Part shown: positions 35,802 to 44,136 of the stretch, one piece after another
Layout of the letters: each line of letters opens with the position of its first letter
Numbering within the stretch: position 1 is the stretch's first letter
Assembly (NCBI RefSeq): GCF_000313755.1
Contig: NZ_AMZB01000081.1
Location: 23,310 to 87,309 of the forward strand
Reading direction: 5' to 3'
DNA: 64,000 nt
Source of the DNA: Pseudomonas nitroreducens TX1
GTDB taxonomy: Bacteria > Pseudomonadota > Gammaproteobacteria > Pseudomonadales > Pseudomonadaceae
Notes under the pieces: model-generated
What the model was told of the DNA's origin: nothing
What the model saw: the letters and a program-made list of their open reading frames with translations, nothing else
Database searches by the model: none
Translations under genes and position numbers: made by a program

Positions 35802-35894
35802 CCCTCTCCCTGAAGGGAGAGGGGAATGTTCGGAGCAGGTTGAGTCCATTACGTCAGCCGGCACGATCAGCTCCCTCTCCCTTTAGGGAGAGGG
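35802..35894. repeat. Paired CCCTCTCCC hairpin element (REPIN/BIME-like)
   Basis: Two perfect hairpins CCCTCTCCC-N4-GGGAGAGGG (35802-35823 and 35873-35894) flank about 49 bases containing ACGTCAGCCGG. Read on the other strand the inside matches the element at about 61000-61081 over GGGAGAGGGAGC, ATC-GTG and CGGCTGACGT. These are therefore two copies of one element in opposite orientation. Confidence 0.75.
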
Positions 35895-35951
35895 CGGGGG
35901 AGAGGGGGCACAGCACGAGTTCTCAGGGATCGATGGTTTCTTCGAGGCAAG

Positions 35952-35979
35952 AAAAAAGGGGCCTTTCGGCCCCTTTTTC
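35952..35979 (-). terminator. Terminator of ntrBC
   Basis: On the minus strand AAAAGGGGCC-GAAA-GGCCCCTTTTTT forms a perfect stem with a T-tract, 12 bases past the ntrC stop. Confidence 0.9.
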
Positions 35980-35990
35980 GCTAAAGGACC

Positions 35991-37421
35991 TCAGTCCTCG
36001 CCGTCGTCGTCCGGGCCGTCGATCTTCATGCCCAGTTCCTTGATCTTGCGGGTCAGGGTATTGCGGCCCCAACCCAGCAGCACGGCGGCATCGCGGCGGC
36101 GGCCGGCGGTGTGCTTGAGGGCGGTCTCGATCATGATCCGTTCGAAGGCCGGCACGGCGGTGTCCAACAGGTTGGATTGGCCGCGCCCCAGAGCCTGGTC
36201 GGCCCAGTGGCGTAGGGCCTGTTCCCAATTGGCGGCCGGCAGGCTGTCCTGCGGCTGGGTCATCAGCTCCGGCGGCAGGTCATCGATGTGCACCTCGCGC
36301 CCGGATGCCATGACGGTGATCCAGCGGCAGGTGTTCTCCAGTTGGCGCACGTTGCCCGGCCAGCCGAGATGCTTCAGATATTCCTCGGTTTCCGGCTTGA
36401 GCAGCTTGGGCTCCACCGCCAGTTCCTGCGCGGCGCGGGAGAGGAAGTGCCGGGCCAGCGCCGGGATGTCCTCGCGGCGGTCCGCCAGGCGCGGAATGTG
36501 CACGCGGATGACGTTCAGGCGGTGGAACAGGTCCTCGCGGAACTTGCCTTCGCGCACCAGGTTCTCCAGGTTCTGGTGGGTCGCAGCGATAATCCGCACG
36601 TCCACTTTCACCGGCGTATGGCCGCCCACGCGGTAGAACTCGCCGTCCGCCAGCACGCGCAGCAGGCGGGTCTGGGTGTCGGCCGGCATGTCGCCGATCT
36701 CGTCGAGGAACAGCGAGCCGCCGTCGGCCTGCTCGAAGCGTCCCCGGCGCTGATTGGCCGCGCCGGTAAAGGCGCCTTTCTCGTGGCCGAACAGCTCGGA
36801 TTCCATCAGGTCCTTGGGGATCGCCGCCATGTTCAGCGCAATGAACGGCGAAGCCGCGCGCGGGCTGTGGCGATGCAGGGCGTGGGCGACCAACTCCTTG
36901 CCGGTACCCGACTCGCCGTTGATCAGCACCGTGATGTTGGAGTGGGAGAGGCGGCCGATGGCGCGGAACACCTCCTGCATCGCCGGCGCCTCGCCGATGA
37001 TCTCCGGAGTGCGTGTCTGGTTGGCCGGCGCTTCCAGGCCCTGCTGCTCCTGGGCGTGCTGGTTGGCGCGCTTGACCAGGGAGACGGCCTCGTCGACGTC
37101 GAAGGGCTTGGGCAGGTACTCGAAGGCGCCGCCCTGGTAGGAGGCTACGGCGCTGTCCAGGTCCGAGTGCGCGGTCATGATGATCACCGGCAGGCGCGGG
37201 TGTACTTCGCGGATCTGCGCCAACAGGTCCAGGCCGCTGGAGCCGGGCATGCGGATGTCGGAGATGATGACGTCCGGCTGTTGCCGGCCCAGGCGGCTCA
37301 TCACGCTGTCGGCGCTGTCGAAGCTGACGGTGGTCATGCCTTCCTGCTGCAGGGCTTTTTCCAGTACCCAGCGGATGGAGCGGTCGTCGTCGACGATCCA
37401 GACGGTCTCTGATCGGCTCAT
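35991..37421 (-). CDS. ntrC: Nitrogen regulatory response regulator NtrC (NR(I))
   Basis: A 476-residue sigma-54 activator. The receiver domain (1-120) has D11, D12 and phospho-acceptor D55 (IISDIRMPG). The AAA+ domain carries Walker A GESGTGKE (169-176) and the sigma-54 contact loop GAFTGA (216-221). A Fis-type helix-turn-helix ends the protein (DAAVLLGWGRNTLTRKIKEL). Phosphorylated by NtrB under nitrogen limitation, it turns on nitrogen-scavenging genes. The start ATG at 37419-37421 lies two bases from the ntrB stop, with AAGGAG upstream. Probable targets in this window are glnA and the NrsZ-like RNA. Confidence 0.97.
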   Translation of the reverse strand: MSRSETVWIVDDDRSIRWVLEKALQQEGMTTVSFDSADSVMSRLGRQQPDVIISDIRMPGSSGLDLLAQIREVHPRLPVIIMTAHSDLDSAVASYQGGAFEYLPKPFDVDEAVSLVKRANQHAQEQQGLEAPANQTRTPEIIGEAPAMQEVFRAIGRLSHSNITVLINGESGTGKELVAHALHRHSPRAASPFIALNMAAIPKDLMESELFGHEKGAFTGAANQRRGRFEQADGGSLFLDEIGDMPADTQTRLLRVLADGEFYRVGGHTPVKVDVRIIAATHQNLENLVREGKFREDLFHRLNVIRVHIPRLADRREDIPALARHFLSRAAQELAVEPKLLKPETEEYLKHLGWPGNVRQLENTCRWITVMASGREVHIDDLPPELMTQPQDSLPAANWEQALRHWADQALGRGQSNLLDTAVPAFERIMIETALKHTAGRRRDAAVLLGWGRNTLTRKIKELGMKIDGPDDDGED

Positions 37422-37423
37422 GG

Positions 37424-38500
37424 TCAATGGACTCCTTGTTCCAGGGGCAGGAACAGACTGAATACGGTGTGGCCCGGATGGCTGTCGCATTCGATCAAGC
37501 CCTGGTGCTGGCTGATGATGTTCTGGGTAATGGCGAGGCCCAGGCCGGTGCCGTCGGCGCGGCCGCTGACCATGGGATAGAAGATGGTGTCCTGCAGTTC
37601 GGCCGGGATGCCGGGGCCGTTGTCGATGATCTCCACCTTGCACACCAGGCGATGGCGCGTGTGGCCGATGGTGAACTGGCGCAGGGTGCGGGTGCGCAGG
37701 GTGATGCGGCCCAGCCGGAGTTCGTTCTGCGCGGCGATCGCCTGCATGGCGTTGCGCACGATGTTGAGTACCGCCTGGATCATCTGCTCGCGGTCGATCA
37801 GCAGGTCAGGGATGCTCGGGTCGTAGTCGCGCACCAGCGGGATGCTGCCCTGGGTTTCGGCCTCCACCAGGCTGCACACACGCTCCAGCACCTCGTGGAC
37901 GTTGGTCACCGAGAGCTGCGGCAGTTTGTTGGAGCCGAGCATGCGGTCCACCAGATTCCTCAGGCGGTCGGCTTCTTCAATGATGACGTTGGTGTAGTCC
38001 TTCAGCGATTCGTCCGGCAGCTCGCGGGAAAGCAGCTGCGCCGCGCCGCGAATGCCGCCCAGCGGGTTCTTGATCTCGTGGGCCAGGCCGCGCACCAGCA
38101 ACTTGGTGGTTTCCTGCTTGGACAGCTGCGCCTCTTCCTTGGTGATCCGCAGTAGCCGGTCGCGCGGGTGCACCTCCAGCAGCAGCAGGGTATTGCGGCG
38201 GTCGAGAATCGGCGTCACTGCGTAGTCCACAGTGATGGTCTGGCCGGTCAGCGAGGTCAGGGTCGCTTCGCGCTTGGTGAAGGGGTGTGCCTCTTCCACC
38301 GCCTGGCGCAGCGACTGCAGCGCCTCGGGCGATTCGGTGAACAGCTCGCTGATGAACTGCCCATGGCTGCGCTGGCCGCTGACCGCCAAGAGCATTTCCG
38401 CCGCCGGGTTCATGTATTCCAGGCGCAGCTCGGCATTGAGCAGGATCACCGCCGTGGTGAGGTTGTCGAGCAACAGGCGGAGCTGGGTTTCTGTAGGCAT
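37424..38500 (-). CDS. ntrB: Nitrogen sensor histidine kinase NtrB (NR(II))
   Basis: A 358-residue soluble kinase/phosphatase controlled by PII. A PAS domain (about 5-115) precedes the H-box GLAHEIKNPLGGIRGAAQLL with phospho-acceptor H141, then the N box (NIVRNAMQAI), G1 (IDNGPGIP) and G2 (GTGLGLAI). No membrane segment. I placed the start at 38498-38500, the expected NtrB N-terminus; the frame upstream lacks similarity. The gap to the DUF4124 gene is 205 bases. Confidence 0.96.
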   Translation of the reverse strand: MPTETQLRLLLDNLTTAVILLNAELRLEYMNPAAEMLLAVSGQRSHGQFISELFTESPEALQSLRQAVEEAHPFTKREATLTSLTGQTITVDYAVTPILDRRNTLLLLEVHPRDRLLRITKEEAQLSKQETTKLLVRGLAHEIKNPLGGIRGAAQLLSRELPDESLKDYTNVIIEEADRLRNLVDRMLGSNKLPQLSVTNVHEVLERVCSLVEAETQGSIPLVRDYDPSIPDLLIDREQMIQAVLNIVRNAMQAIAAQNELRLGRITLRTRTLRQFTIGHTRHRLVCKVEIIDNGPGIPAELQDTIFYPMVSGRADGTGLGLAITQNIISQHQGLIECDSHPGHTVFSLFLPLEQGVH

Positions 38501-38705
38501 GGCGTAAGAGATGTCCCAAGACTGTGCGGGAAAATGCAAAAAGCAAACCAGGCCCTGAAAAGACGCGTATTTCGCGGCATCGCGCTGATTTGCGGTGCGC
38601 AAGCAGCCGATCCGGTGAGCGGAAGTGACCCGAAATGGGGAGAGTATAGAAAGTGGTGCAGGCGCATGCACCGACATGGTGCGTTTGTGCCGGCCGCACA
38701 CCGCG

Positions 38706-39296
38706 TCAGCGGTCGGCGGCGGCCAGCGGGTGGGAGGTGTCCAGGTCGGCCGCTTCTGCCACCGAAACACGGAACATGTGGAAGGGTTGGCTGGGGGTCT
38801 GTTCGATGGTGCGGCCGAGGGTATCGATGATTTCCACCGACAGCTGGTGCGTGCCTCGCTCGACGTTGTTCAACGGGAACACCGGGCTGCGGCCAGGCTC
38901 GCCGACGGGCTTGCCATCCAGCAGCAGGCGGTAGAGATGGCCGGGCAGCAGTGCCGGGTCGCTGGTGGCGGAAACGATCAGTGCACCATCGTTGGCCCGC
39001 ACCGTGGCATCGGGTTCCGGCACGATGATACGCAGCAGCTGGTAGGCCGGCGGGCCCGGTGGCAGCGCAGGTGCGGCCGGCGCGTAGAGCGGCGGCGGCA
39101 TACGAAAGCCATTGGGCGACTTGAGCGGGTCGTTGCGCGGCGTCATGTCGATCTTCTGCGCATTGCCGCGCGGCGGCTGGTCGGTGAAGACGCGGTTACC
39201 GTCCTTGTCGATGTAGGTGTAGACCTCGGCGCTGGCCGGCAGGCAGCACAGCGCCGACAACAGGGGCACCGACAGGAGAGTCAGCAGCCAGCGCAT
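38706..39296 (-). CDS. DUF4124 domain protein, second of a tandem pair
   Basis: A 196-residue exported protein: signal peptide ending near LPASAEV, then the DUF4124 motif VYTYIDKDGNRVFTDQPPRG, a proline-rich linker (PPPLYAPAAPALPPGPP) and an Ig-like C-terminal domain. Function is unknown. It starts two bases after the paralogue's stop. The gene lies between ntrBC and the MscS-type channel gene. Confidence 0.85.
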   Translation of the reverse strand: MRWLLTLLSVPLLSALCCLPASAEVYTYIDKDGNRVFTDQPPRGNAQKIDMTPRNDPLKSPNGFRMPPPLYAPAAPALPPGPPAYQLLRIIVPEPDATVRANDGALIVSATSDPALLPGHLYRLLLDGKPVGEPGRSPVFPLNNVERGTHQLSVEIIDTLGRTIEQTPSQPFHMFRVSVAEAADLDTSHPLAAADR

Positions 39297-39298
39297 CG

Positions 39299-39847
39299 TC
39301 AGCCGCCCGTCCTGGGTTGGACCCGGGGTCGCTGCGGGCTGTTGGTGCTGATGCGCTGCAGGGTGAAGCTCACCGGCGAGCTGGCCTGGATTACACGGCT
39401 GCCCTGCAGCACCTGTACGGCCAGGGTGTGATCGCCCCGGTCGATCTCCTGCAAGCCGATGTCGGTGCTGCTGGTCGGCGCACCGTAGGGTTGGCCGTCC
39501 AGCAGCAACTGAAGTTGGTGCTCGGGCGCCAGGGCAGGCTGCACCACGACGTTGACGATGAAGGTACCGTTGTTCTGGCGCATCGATTCATCGTCGGGCA
39601 GGTTGCTCAGCGCGAGAATCTGGTAGGCGCCGGTGGCCTGGTTCTCGGTGCCGCTGGTAGCGGGTGCGGCGACCGGCGCCTGCGGGCCTACGGTGTTGGT
39701 TGGCGGCAGCTCCACCGGCTTGGCGTCGACATTGGTCGGCGGCTGATTGGTGAACACCGTCTTGCCGTTGGCATCGGTGTACTTGTAGATCTGCGCGCTG
39801 GCTGGCAATGCGGCGGCGAGCAGCAGGGCGGTGAGTATCAGGCGCAT
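39299..39847 (-). CDS. DUF4124 domain protein, first of a tandem pair
   Basis: A 182-residue exported protein with signal peptide ending near LPASAQ, then IYKYTDANGKTVFTNQPPTNVDAKPVELPP (DUF4124) and an Ig-like C-terminal half with QLLLDGQPYGAP, matching LYRLLLDGKPVGEP in its neighbour. GGAGG lies six bases before the ATG. The two are clearly tandem paralogues in one operon. Confidence 0.86.
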   Translation of the reverse strand: MRLILTALLLAAALPASAQIYKYTDANGKTVFTNQPPTNVDAKPVELPPTNTVGPQAPVAAPATSGTENQATGAYQILALSNLPDDESMRQNNGTFIVNVVVQPALAPEHQLQLLLDGQPYGAPTSSTDIGLQEIDRGDHTLAVQVLQGSRVIQASSPVSFTLQRISTNSPQRPRVQPRTGG

Positions 39848-40045
39848 GAAGAACCTCCGGATGGTCTGCCAAGCCTTGCACTGCCGACGGCGGCTGGCAA
39901 GTTGCCTATTGTCTTTCAGCAGGGCGCCGCACGTTGTGCGCTGCTGCTCGTGGGGGACCTTTCCTGCGCGGGACGGGTCCGAGCGTGGCGCTGGCGTCTG
40001 TATGATGCGCCCGAGCTTGATTTTCCATCCTGGTGGGGTATGCCT

Positions 40046-42247
40046 GTGAGTCCGATTCGTGACCTGTTTCGTCAATGGCTGCTGCTGTGCTGCCTGGGCC
40101 TCGGCTTGTCCGTCGCCGGGCCCGCGCTGGCGGCGCTTCCCGGGCCGCTGGCCGGGGTGACGGGTGGTGGCGAGGCGAAGGTCAGTGACGCCCAGTTGGA
40201 ACAGTCGCTGAACCAGGTGATCAAGACCCTGGAGAACGATCAGCAGCGCGCCGATCTGCTGAAGAAGCTCAAGCAACTGCGCGACGCGACGAAGAAGAGT
40301 TCGGACGACCAGGGCGGCGTGCTCGGCCTGATCGGCGACACCCTGGGCAGCCTGGAGCGTCAGTTCGAGGGCGCCAACAGCCCGCTGGTGCGCTGGTCCG
40401 AACTGTTCCAGGGCGCCGGCTTCGAACTGGACGCGCGCACCCCGTCGCTGGCGGAATGGCCGGGAATGGTCCTCGATTTCGCCCTGGTCATCCTGATCTG
40501 GGCCTGCGTCGCCCTTGGTCTGCGCTGGATTGCCGGGCGCATGCGCAAGCGCTTCGGCCTGGAAGACGAACTGCCGCAACACCCCAAGACCCGCGACCTG
40601 CTGCTGTTCGCCCTGCGCAAGCTCGGCCCGTGGCTGGTGGCCTTCCTGATCACCGTCTACCTCTCGGTGGTGCTGCCCAGCTCACTGGGCAAGCTGGTGG
40701 CGATGGTGATTGCCTACACCCTGGTGTGCGGCACGCTGTTCTCCGCGCTCTGTGTGATCTCCCTGTCGCTGCTCAGCGGCCCGCACCGCATGCGTGCGCT
40801 GGACATCCTGCGGCGCCGCGCGTTCCGCCCGCTCTGGCTGATCGGCAGCCTCGCCGCGCTGGGCGAAGTGATGCACGACCCACGCGTCATCGACAGCCTG
40901 GGGATGAACATCTCGCTGTTCGTCGGCTCGGTGGCGAACATCTGTGCGGCGCTGCTCACTGCGCTGTTCGTCCTGCAGTTCCGCCGGCCCATTGCCCACC
41001 TGATCCGCAACCAGCCGCTGGAGCGCCGCCTGAAGCGCCGCGGGCTGAGCGACCTGGTGGAGCTGATCGGCTCGATCTGGTTCCTGCCGGTGCTGGTGCT
41101 GGTGGGCATCTCGCTGTTCGCCACCATAGTCACCGCCGGCGACAGCAGCTATGCCCTGCGTCGCGCCCTGGTCTGCGCCGCCGTAGCGGTGGTGGCGATG
41201 ACCGTCAACGGCTTGATCCGCCGCGCCCATCAGCGCTCGGCTCGGCGCGGTGCGCGTCGCCACGCGCCGTACATCGAACAGTTGCAGAGCTTCGGCTACA
41301 CACTGCTGCACATTGCCAGCCTGCTGATCTTCCTGGAGATCGGCCTGCGCGTCTGGGGCATGTCGCTGATTCGTTTCGCCGAAGGCGATGGCTCGCAGAT
41401 CAGTCTCAAGCTGTTCAGCTTCGGTACCACCCTGCTGGTCGCCTGGCTGGTCTGGATCCTCACCGACACCGCGGTACAGCACAGCCTCGGCCTGGGTGGC
41501 AAGAAGAGCGCCAATGCCCGCGCGCTGACCATGCTGCCGCTGATCCGCAACGTGTTGTTCGTGACCATCGCGGTGATCGCCCTGATCGTCGCCCTGGCCA
41601 ACATGGGCATGAACGTCACGCCGCTGCTCGCCGGTGCCGGCGTGATCGGCCTGGCCATCGGCTTCGGCGCGCAGTCGCTGGTGGCGGATCTGATCACCGG
41701 CCTGTTCATCATCATCGAGGACTCGCTGTCCATCGACGACTACGTCGACGTCGGCGGCCACCTCGGTACGGTGGAAGGACTGACCATCCGCACCGTGCGC
41801 CTGCGCGACCTGGATGGCGTGGTGCACACCATCCCGTTCAGCGAGATCAAGAGCATCAAGAACTACTCGCGGCAGTTCGGCTACGCCATGTTCCGCTGGC
41901 CGGTGCCGGCGAGCATGCCCATCGATGATGCCCTGGCGCTGGTCAAGGAAGTCTCCGGCGAGCTGCGCGGCGACCGCACCATCAACCGGGCCATCTGGTC
42001 GCCGCTGGAAATCCAGGGCATCGAGAGCTTCGACGCCGGCCAGGCGATCCTGCGCTTCCGCTTCAAGACAGCGCCGATCCGCCAGTGGGAGGTGCAGCGC
42101 GCCTTCAACCTGCGCCTGCGGCAGAAGCTCGACAAGGCCGGGCTGGAACTCTCCATGCCGCGCCTGAACGTGCAGCTCTCACGCATGCGCAAGCCGCGCC
42201 GCGAAGACGACGAGGAGCAAGGCGTGCCGGCGGACGGCGGCATCTGA
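40046..42247 (+). CDS. MscS-family mechanosensitive channel (YbdG/MscM-like multi-helix type)
   Basis: A 733-residue inner-membrane channel. A signal-like N-terminus and periplasmic domain (to about 140) are followed by about ten membrane segments; the last three with the GLAIGFGAQSLVADLITGLFIIIEDSLSIDDYVDVGG pore-beta domain are MscS-like. It should open on membrane tension during osmotic downshift. GGGG lies seven bases before a GTG at 40046, so I chose it; the in-frame ATG at 40040 is too close to that ribosome site. Confidence 0.88.
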   Translation: MSPIRDLFRQWLLLCCLGLGLSVAGPALAALPGPLAGVTGGGEAKVSDAQLEQSLNQVIKTLENDQQRADLLKKLKQLRDATKKSSDDQGGVLGLIGDTLGSLERQFEGANSPLVRWSELFQGAGFELDARTPSLAEWPGMVLDFALVILIWACVALGLRWIAGRMRKRFGLEDELPQHPKTRDLLLFALRKLGPWLVAFLITVYLSVVLPSSLGKLVAMVIAYTLVCGTLFSALCVISLSLLSGPHRMRALDILRRRAFRPLWLIGSLAALGEVMHDPRVIDSLGMNISLFVGSVANICAALLTALFVLQFRRPIAHLIRNQPLERRLKRRGLSDLVELIGSIWFLPVLVLVGISLFATIVTAGDSSYALRRALVCAAVAVVAMTVNGLIRRAHQRSARRGARRHAPYIEQLQSFGYTLLHIASLLIFLEIGLRVWGMSLIRFAEGDGSQISLKLFSFGTTLLVAWLVWILTDTAVQHSLGLGGKKSANARALTMLPLIRNVLFVTIAVIALIVALANMGMNVTPLLAGAGVIGLAIGFGAQSLVADLITGLFIIIEDSLSIDDYVDVGGHLGTVEGLTIRTVRLRDLDGVVHTIPFSEIKSIKNYSRQFGYAMFRWPVPASMPIDDALALVKEVSGELRGDRTINRAIWSPLEIQGIESFDAGQAILRFRFKTAPIRQWEVQRAFNLRLRQKLDKAGLELSMPRLNVQLSRMRKPRREDDEEQGVPADGGI

Positions 42248-42336
42248 TCCTGCGGCTCTTCGTAGGAGCGCGCCACGCCCGCGATCGCGCGCAGGGCGCG
42301 CGCTTCCAAGGCGCCTGTCCGCTTTCATGAGCGCAT

Positions 42337-42362
42337 AAAAAAGGCCTCCCGAAGGAGGCCTT
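42337..42362 (-). terminator. Terminator of glnA
   Basis: A nine-base-pair stem AAGGCCTCC/GGAGGCCTT with a CGAA loop is followed on the minus strand by six T residues, 31 bases past the glnA stop. Just upstream, around 42261-42300, is a degenerate REP-like stretch GTAGGAGCGCGCCACGCCCG. Confidence 0.9.
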
Positions 42363-42393
42363 AATACTGTCGCTATTTATAGGTATTCGTGGA

Positions 42394-43803
42394 TCAGACG
42401 CTGTAGTACAGGTCGTATTCCAGCGGGTGCACGAAGGTGCGCACCTTGATTTCTTCTTCCGACTTCAGCTCGATGTAGGCATCGATGAACTCGTCGGTGA
42501 ACACGCCGCCCTTGGTCAGGAACGCGCGGCCCTTGTCGAGTTCTTCCAGCGCCTCTTTCAGGCTGCCGCAAACCTGCGGGATTTCCTTCGCCTCTTCCGG
42601 CGGCAGGTCGTACAGGTTCTTGTCGGCGGCGTCGCCGGGGTGGATCTTGTTCTGGATGCCGTCCAGGCCCGCCATCAGCAGAGCGGCGAAGCACAGGTAG
42701 GGGTTGGCAGCCGGGTCCGGGAAGCGCGCTTCGATGCGGCGGGCTTTCGGGCTGGAGACGTACGGAATGCGGATCGAGGCGGAACGGTTGCGGGCCGAGT
42801 AGGCCAGCATGACCGGAGCTTCGAAGCCCGGAACCAGACGCTTGTAGGAGTTGGTGGCCGGGTTGGTGAAGCCGTTCAGCGCCTTGCCGTGCTTGATGAT
42901 GCCGCCGATGAAGTACAGGGCGGTGTCGGACAGGCCGGCATAGCCTTCGCCAGCGAAGGTGTTCTTGCCATCCTTGGAGATGGACATGTGCACGTGCATG
43001 CCCGAGCCGTTGTCGCCGTACAGCGGTTTCGGCATGAAGGTCACGGTCTTGCCGTAGGCGTCGGCAACGTTGTGCACGCAGTACTTCAGGGTCTGGACTT
43101 CGTCAGCCTTGGCAACGAGGGTGTTGAACTTCACACCGATCTCGTTCTGGCCAGCGGTGGCCACTTCGTGGTGGTGAACTTCCACGACCAGGCCCATTTC
43201 TTCCAGGGCGTTGCACATGGCGGTACGGATTTCGTGGTCGTGATCGACCGGCGGTACCGGGAAGTAGCCGCCCTTGACGCCCGGACGGTGACCTTTGTTG
43301 CCGGTCTCGATGTCGGCGTCGGTGTTCCAGGAAGCCTGCTCGGAGAAGATCTTGAACATCGAGCCGGAGATGTCGGACTTGAACTTCACTTCGTCGAAGA
43401 TGAAGAACTCCGGCTCCGGACCGACGAATACGGTGTCGCCGATACCGGTGGACTTCAGGTATTCCTCGGCGCGCTTGGCAATGTTGCGCGGGTCGCGCTC
43501 GTAGCCTTGCATGGTGCTCGGCTCGATGATGTCGCAAACGATGATCAGGGTCGGCTCTTCGGTGAACGGGTCGAGCACGGCGGTGCTGTCGTCCGGGAGC
43601 AGGATCATGTCGGAGGCTTCGATGCCCTTCCAGCCTTCGATGGAGGAGCCATCGAACATCTTGCCGGCTTCGAAGAACTCGTCGTCCAGCGCGTCGCGGG
43701 CGGGCATGGTGACGTGCTGCTGCTTGCCTTTGGTATCGGTGAAGCGCAGGTCAACCCACTTCACGTCATGATCTTTGATCAGTTGTTGCGACTTGTACGA
43801 CAT
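42394..43803 (-). CDS. glnA: Glutamine synthetase type I
   Basis: The 469-residue GSI-beta enzyme makes glutamine from glutamate, ammonia and ATP, the main route for low-ammonium assimilation. Typical regions are [35 protein letters not shown] and NRSASIRIP. The adenylylation tyrosine is Y398 in NLYDLPPEE, so activity should be controlled by GlnE. GGAGG lies upstream of the ATG. It has a sigma-54 promoter and NtrC-type sites. Confidence 0.98.
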   Translation of the reverse strand: MSYKSQQLIKDHDVKWVDLRFTDTKGKQQHVTMPARDALDDEFFEAGKMFDGSSIEGWKGIEASDMILLPDDSTAVLDPFTEEPTLIIVCDIIEPSTMQGYERDPRNIAKRAEEYLKSTGIGDTVFVGPEPEFFIFDEVKFKSDISGSMFKIFSEQASWNTDADIETGNKGHRPGVKGGYFPVPPVDHDHEIRTAMCNALEEMGLVVEVHHHEVATAGQNEIGVKFNTLVAKADEVQTLKYCVHNVADAYGKTVTFMPKPLYGDNGSGMHVHMSISKDGKNTFAGEGYAGLSDTALYFIGGIIKHGKALNGFTNPATNSYKRLVPGFEAPVMLAYSARNRSASIRIPYVSSPKARRIEARFPDPAANPYLCFAALLMAGLDGIQNKIHPGDAADKNLYDLPPEEAKEIPQVCGSLKEALEELDKGRAFLTKGGVFTDEFIDAYIELKSEEEIKVRTFVHPLEYDLYYSV

Positions 43804-43903
43804 GCTGTCCTCCAGGAGGGATTAGAGCTGGGAGCTTTTTTGTGCCCCAGTATCGGGTGATGCCGGCCGGAATACTCCGCCAGGGCAACCTGCCTCACAA
43901 GAG

Positions 43904-43920
43904 AGCAAGTTGCGTGCCAG
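43904..43920 (-). promoter_or_regulatory. Sigma-54 promoter of glnA
   Basis: On the minus strand CTGGCACGCAACTTGCT matches the consensus TGGCACG-N4-TTGCW perfectly. The predicted start is near 43893, giving a leader of about 90 bases. The gap 43804-44136 otherwise holds the NtrC-type sites and the divergent thiI promoter. Confidence 0.92.
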
Positions 43921-43993
43921 TGCCCATAAATGGGCAGGGGCCCTGAAATCATGGGCTGTAGCAGGTGTTATAGGGAAATGCGCGACAGGGGGT

Positions 43994-44040
43994 GCACTGC
44001 TTTGGTGCCTGATCGTGGTGCGTGAGTCCATTTTGGTGCA
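43994..44040 (-). promoter_or_regulatory. NtrC-type enhancer sites of glnA
   Basis: GCACTGCTTTGGTGC (43994-44008) is a perfect GCAC-N7-GTGC site centred about 108 bases before the predicted glnA start. A second element with a perfect right half, TTTTGGTGCA at 44031-44040, is centred near -139; its left half is degenerate. A third imperfect site (GCCT-N7-GTGC) overlaps between them at 44007-44021. E. coli glnA has its strong sites at about -108 and -140. Confidence 0.75.
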
Positions 44041-44063
44041 CTAAAAAGAAAGTCTCCGATTTC

Positions 44064-44094
44064 TGCTCAAGTCTTGAGCAATTTCGGATATAAT
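44064..44094 (+). promoter_or_regulatory. thiI promoter region with a 17-base perfect palindrome
   Basis: A perfect -10 box TATAAT lies at 44089-44094, 43 bases before thiI. Immediately upstream, where the -35 box should be, is the palindrome TGCTCAAGTCTTGAGCA (44064-44080). No good -35 hexamer is visible, so the site may bind an activator or repressor. The regulator is unknown. Confidence 0.6.
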
Positions 44095-44136
44095 TCCGCC
44101 CCTTTTTTTCAGTCCCATGGCAATCGCCCGATCCGC

